Below are positions 60,998 to 64,000 of a DNA stretch of 64,000 bases, in pieces. The notes beneath the pieces are model-generated. The model ran no database searches, was not told where the DNA came from, and saw only the letters and a program-made list of their open reading frames with translations. This DNA comes from Virgibacillus necropolis (GTDB lineage Bacteria > Bacillota > Bacilli > Bacillales > Amphibacillaceae). How positions within the stretch are numbered: position 1 is the stretch's first letter; each line of letters starts with the position of its first letter. Where the stretch lies: NCBI RefSeq assembly GCF_002224365.1, contig NZ_CP022437.1:1860001-1924000 (forward strand), read 5' to 3'. A program made the position numbers and the translations under genes.

Positions 60998-61663
60998 CTA
61001 ATTACTTGTGCCATTTGCAACTTGTTGTAAATTTCCGTTTTTATCCATGCGAAAAGCTGGTGTTTTTATTGGACCTTGATCGTCTAAAACGGTCATTTTA
61101 CGTGCACGTTCCATAATCTGTATGAAGACTTGGTAGTCTTCTTGGATAGTACTTAATTGTTTTTCAGTAATAGATAATTTCTTTTCTAACTCAGTAACTT
61201 GATTTTTTAAGCCTTCGTTTTCTTTTTCTATCCGTTCTAATGAAACTTTTGATTGATTAGATGTTTGGTTTTCCTTTTTTACTTGTTTTAAATATCCAAT
61301 CACCATGTCCATTGACATGACAGACTCTGCAGGTTGTTGTATTAGAACATGTTCTTCATTAGAATTAGAAAATTCGACTGTATGATCAATTGTCTTTACT
61401 GGTTGTTTTTGAGATTGAACAGCTACTACAGCTCTTTTCTTTTCTTTTCGTTGTCTCTTTGCAAGATCGATAGCATGATCATATTTATTTCTTACTTCAG
61501 CATTCCATCTGAATCCACACGCTGCAGATGTTCGGTTTAAGTGATCGCCAACTTCTTCAAATGCATTTAATTGTGTACTTCCTTCACGTATATGTCGTAG
61601 AACAGTTTCTGCTAATAGTAAATCATCTTCATGGGACCATGCGTCCTGTCTAACTTTAACCAC
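60998..61663 (-). CDS. rsfA: RsfA-family prespore transcription regulator
   Basis: A 221-aa DNA-binding protein. The N-terminal SANT/Myb-like domain (VRQDAWSHEDDLLLAETVLRHIREGSTQLNAFEEVGDHLNRTSAACGFRWN) is characteristic of RsfA/YlbO proteins, which tune sigma-F and sigma-G dependent genes in the forespore. A coiled coil occupies about residues 140-185 (ERIEKENEGLKNQVTELEKKLSITEKQL). Family membership is sure, the symbol less so because Bacilli carry paralogues. It occupies the place where B. subtilis has the tRNA-modification gene yrvM (tcdA). Confidence 0.85.
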   Translation of the reverse strand: MVKVRQDAWSHEDDLLLAETVLRHIREGSTQLNAFEEVGDHLNRTSAACGFRWNAEVRNKYDHAIDLAKRQRKEKKRAVVAVQSQKQPVKTIDHTVEFSNSNEEHVLIQQPAESVMSMDMVIGYLKQVKKENQTSNQSKVSLERIEKENEGLKNQVTELEKKLSITEKQLSTIQEDYQVFIQIMERARKMTVLDDQGPIKTPAFRMDKNGNLQQVANGTSN

Positions 61664-61760
61664 AATGTTCAGCTCCTTTTACTCCGGCAACTAGATTTGT
61701 TTATTGCCCATCGTTATTTGCTAACTAGTTTTACCGTTTGCAGGAGGAAATATACCTATC

Positions 61761-63044
61761 TCATTTGCTATTATTTTTATCTCCTTTGATCTTTTCATAT
61801 ACTTGTTTCATAGCTTGCTCAAATTTCCCAGTATTTTTAGGTTTATAGTATTCTCTTTTTCGTAACGTTTCAGGAAGATATTCTTGATTGACCCAGTTAT
61901 TATCATAATTGTGAGGGTATTTATATTCTACGCCTCTACCTAAGCTTTTTGCTCCGCTATAGTGAGAATCCTTAAGGTGAGCTGGGATATCACCACTTTT
62001 TCCATTTCGAATATCGGCCAATGCAGCATCGAGTGCCTTATATGCTGTATTTGATTTTGGTGATAAACAAAGTTCAACAATAACGACTGACAATGGTATG
62101 CGTGCTTCTGGAAATCCTAACCGTTCCGCTGCCTGAATTGCGGCTACAGCTCTTGGGCCCGCTTGGGGGTTGGCAACTCCAATATCTTCATAGGCACATA
62201 CAATCATACGCCTTGCTATGCTATCTAAATCGCCAGCTTCAATTAATCTCCCTAAATAATGTAATGCTGCATTAACATCGCTACCGCGAATAGACTTTTG
62301 AAAGGCGGATAAGACATCATAATGTGCATCACCATTTTTATCATGTGAAAAGCTTTTCTTTTGCATACATTCTTCAGCTGCACTCAATGTGAGATTGACT
62401 CGGTTATTCGTATCTTTTGGCGTAGAAAATACAGCAAGCTCTAGTCCATTTAATGCTGAACGCATATCACCATTTGCTGCTTGGGAAAAATGCTCTAGCG
62501 CTTCATCCGTAAGATTCACATCGTAATCTCCTAATCCCATGTCATCATCTTTAATTGCTCGATTGATTGCTATTTTAATGTCTGAAGGAGTTAGTGCATG
62601 TAGTTCAAAAAGATGGCAGCGGCTTCGAATAGCTGGATTAATAGAATGGTATGGATTACTTGTTGTACATCCTATTAATGTGATTAAATCGCTTTCTAGA
62701 TATGGTAATAAGAAGTCCTGTTTTGCTTTGTCTAGACGATGAACCTCATCAAGGACTAATACAACCTGTCCAGTCATTTTAGCTTCTTCCACTACAATTT
62801 CCATATCTTTCTTTTTATCTACTACTGCATTTAGCATTTTAACCGGTATACCCAAACTTTTCCCCAATGCAACAGCCATAGAAGTCTTGCCGGTTCCTGG
62901 TGGCCCAAAAAGAATCATGGAAGCTAATCTTTCTGCTTGGATCATCCTGTTTATAATTTTACCTTCGCCAACAACATGTTGTTGACCAATTACTTCACTA
63001 ATGTGTGTAGGTCTCATGCGATATGCTAATGGTTTTTGTTTCAT
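61761..63044 (-). CDS. rarA: replication-associated recombination protein RarA/MgsA (YrvN)
   Basis: A 427-aa AAA+ ATPase related to clamp-loader subunits and acting at stalled replication forks. Walker A GPPGTGKT is at residues 47-54, Walker B VLVLDEVHRLDK, sensor 1 IGCTTSNPYHSINPAIRSRC, followed by the C-terminal tetramerisation domain (ARRMIVCAYEDIGVANPQA). It keeps its usual neighbourhood between aspS and cymR, on the opposite strand to both. Confidence 0.95.
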   Translation of the reverse strand: MKQKPLAYRMRPTHISEVIGQQHVVGEGKIINRMIQAERLASMILFGPPGTGKTSMAVALGKSLGIPVKMLNAVVDKKKDMEIVVEEAKMTGQVVLVLDEVHRLDKAKQDFLLPYLESDLITLIGCTTSNPYHSINPAIRSRCHLFELHALTPSDIKIAINRAIKDDDMGLGDYDVNLTDEALEHFSQAANGDMRSALNGLELAVFSTPKDTNNRVNLTLSAAEECMQKKSFSHDKNGDAHYDVLSAFQKSIRGSDVNAALHYLGRLIEAGDLDSIARRMIVCAYEDIGVANPQAGPRAVAAIQAAERLGFPEARIPLSVVIVELCLSPKSNTAYKALDAALADIRNGKSGDIPAHLKDSHYSGAKSLGRGVEYKYPHNYDNNWVNQEYLPETLRKREYYKPKNTGKFEQAMKQVYEKIKGDKNNSK

Positions 63045-63130
63045 GTTATCGTCCCTTTATAAAAGATTATCGTATGTTTTTTTAAAAATAGTGATGGTGA
63101 TATCTGTACGGTGCAACATATCCACTATTC

Positions 63131-63140
63131 ATGCTATAAT
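63131..63140 (+). promoter_or_regulatory. extended -10 promoter candidate for cymR
   Basis: ATGCTATAAT contains TGn-TATAAT about 95 nt before the cymR start, with a poor -35. Confidence 0.5.
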
Positions 63141-63234
63141 ATCATGTGTCAATAACTAATTCTTGTAATATGATAACTAGAATAATTTAATTTCTACTAA
63201 TAAAAGTAGTACAATACCAATAGAGGTGTAAAGC

Positions 63235-63654
63235 ATGAAGATTTCTACAAAAGGAAGATACGGCCTTACCATTATGATTGAACTTGCGAAACAGTATGGA
63301 AAAGGACCTGTATCACTTAAATCAATAGCACGTGAAAAAGATTTATCAGAACATTATCTAGAACAGCTAGCTTCACCACTCAGAAATGCCCGTCTTGTGA
63401 AGAGTGTTCGCGGTGCATATGGGGGATATATGTTGGCAGCTGAACCTAAAGAAATAACTGCAGGAGACATTATTCGCGTATTGGAGGGACCAATTACGCC
63501 TGTTGAAGGTATCGAAGAGGAAGATGCAGCTAAACAAGCCTTATGGTTACGGGTCCGTGATGCTGTGAGAGATGTATTAGATACCACAACATTAGAAGAC
63601 TTACTGCATCATGATAATGATCAATATCCAGAGTCATATATGTTTTATATTTAG
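63235..63654 (+). CDS. cymR: Rrf2-family cysteine metabolism repressor CymR
   Basis: A 139-aa winged-helix repressor that controls cysteine synthesis and sulfur uptake, in B. subtilis together with CysK. It opens MKISTKGRYGLTIMIELAKQYG with the helix-turn-helix SLKSIAREKDLSEHYLEQLASPLRNARLVKSVRGAYGGYML. The cysteines that bind an Fe-S cluster in IscR are absent, as expected for CymR. GAGGTG precedes the ATG. A desulfurase gene follows 16 nt later, as yrvO does in B. subtilis. Confidence 0.94.
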   Translation: MKISTKGRYGLTIMIELAKQYGKGPVSLKSIAREKDLSEHYLEQLASPLRNARLVKSVRGAYGGYMLAAEPKEITAGDIIRVLEGPITPVEGIEEEDAAKQALWLRVRDAVRDVLDTTTLEDLLHHDNDQYPESYMFYI

Positions 63655-63670
63655 AAGGGAAATGTTTACC

Positions 63671-64000
63671 ATGAATCAGATATACTTGGATCATGCTGCT
63701 ACCACTCCGATGGCCACAGAAGTGATAGATGCAATGGTACCAGTTTATTCCGAGGTGTTTGGGAATCCATCAAGTGTGCATGCGTTTGGTAGAAAAGCTC
63801 GCCATGTACTAGACCAAGCCCGAAGAGTATTTGCCAAGAGTATACATGCAGATGAAAAAGAAATTGTTCTAACCAGTGGAGGTACTGAGGCAGATAATCT
63901 AGCGCTTATTGGAACTGCACTAGCAAATAAACAAAAAGGGAATCATATTATTACAACTGTTCAAGAGCATCATGCAGTCCTTCATGCAGCTGAACATTTA
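63671..64000 (+). CDS. cysteine desulfurase (YrvO/IscS-like), 5' part, runs off the window
   Basis: Only the first 110 codons are present. The protein begins MNQIYLDHAATTPMATEVID and includes SGGTEADNLALIG and the PLP-contacting EHHAVLHAAEHL, typical of class V aminotransferase-fold desulfurases. In B. subtilis the gene in this place, yrvO, supplies sulfur to the tRNA 2-thiouridylase MnmA encoded next; that gene would lie beyond the window. The ribosome site GAAGGGAAA lies about 10 nt before the ATG. Confidence 0.93.
   Translation, partial: MNQIYLDHAATTPMATEVIDAMVPVYSEVFGNPSSVHAFGRKARHVLDQARRVFAKSIHADEKEIVLTSGGTEADNLALIGTALANKQKGNHIITTVQEHHAVLHAAEHL

Overview
This window is core chromosome of a low-GC, endospore-forming Firmicute of the family Bacillaceae. 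The gene order follows the Bacillus subtilis clpX-lon-ysxC-hem-valS-folC-mre-min-spoIVF-rplU-obg-safA-ruv-queA-tgt-secDF-recJ-relA-hisS-aspS-cymR backbone. Spore genes run through it (spoVID, spoIIB, spoIVFAB, spo0B, safA, a YhcN-type lipoprotein gene, spoVB, rsfA). The many TTG/GTG starts with strong Shine-Dalgarno sites are also typical. The style of the interspersed repeats suggests a halophilic/alkaliphilic genus of the Virgibacillus/Oceanobacillus type, but that is inference.

Layout. 1-3.9 kb: end of clpX, lon, ysxC. 4.2-6.6 kb: polar amino acid ABC importer (binding protein, permease, ATPase). 6.8-7.3 kb: reverse-strand small membrane protein. 7.5-13.75 kb: complete hemAXCDBL operon, glutamate to tetrapyrrole. 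13.9-16 kb: spoVID and a shortened YsxE-like gene. 16.2-19.2 kb: valS under a Val T-box. 19.2-21 kb: two overlapping reverse-strand ATP-grasp (RimK-type) ligase genes inserted between valS and folC. 21-30.4 kb: folC, a membrane GAF-GGDEF protein, spoIIB, radC, mreBCD, minCD. 30.8-35.6 kb: spoIVFA/B, L21 leader, rplU-prp-rpmA, spo0B-obg. 36-44 kb: safA, nadE, a YhcN-type lipoprotein, yebC, ruvAB, a DUF2905 protein, queA, tgt, yajC. 44-54.7 kb: yrzE-like gene, spoVB, comN, secDF, lapA-like gene, recJ, apt, relA. 54.9-60.4 kb: dtd, amidase, a 57-aa protein, T-box-hisS-aspS. 60.5-60.76 kb: 6S RNA. 61-64 kb: rsfA, rarA, cymR and the start of a cysteine desulfurase gene.

The genes group into protein quality control (ClpX, Lon), haem synthesis, cell shape and division site (MreBCD, MinCD), the sigma-K checkpoint (SpoIVFA/B), the phosphorelay (Spo0B), Holliday-junction processing (RuvAB), queuosine (QueA, Tgt), secretion (YajC, SecDF), stringent response and purine salvage (RelA, Apt), and sulfur/cysteine control (CymR plus desulfurase).

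The non-standard content is mostly between genes. A MITE-like family with TGTTCAAAAAGTC ends and A/T-rich target duplications occurs five times plus one solo end. Two related long-hairpin repeat families (a 121-122 bp unit and a 146-201 bp unit) occur at four loci. A roughly 65 bp double-hairpin module sits inside members of both the MITE family and the second hairpin family. The hisS-aspS T-box appears by two independent determinants to read tRNA-Asp rather than tRNA-His. No CRISPR array, prophage, tRNA or rRNA gene was seen. I found no convincing wholly new multi-gene system; the tandem ATP-grasp pair is the best candidate for an uncharacterised function.
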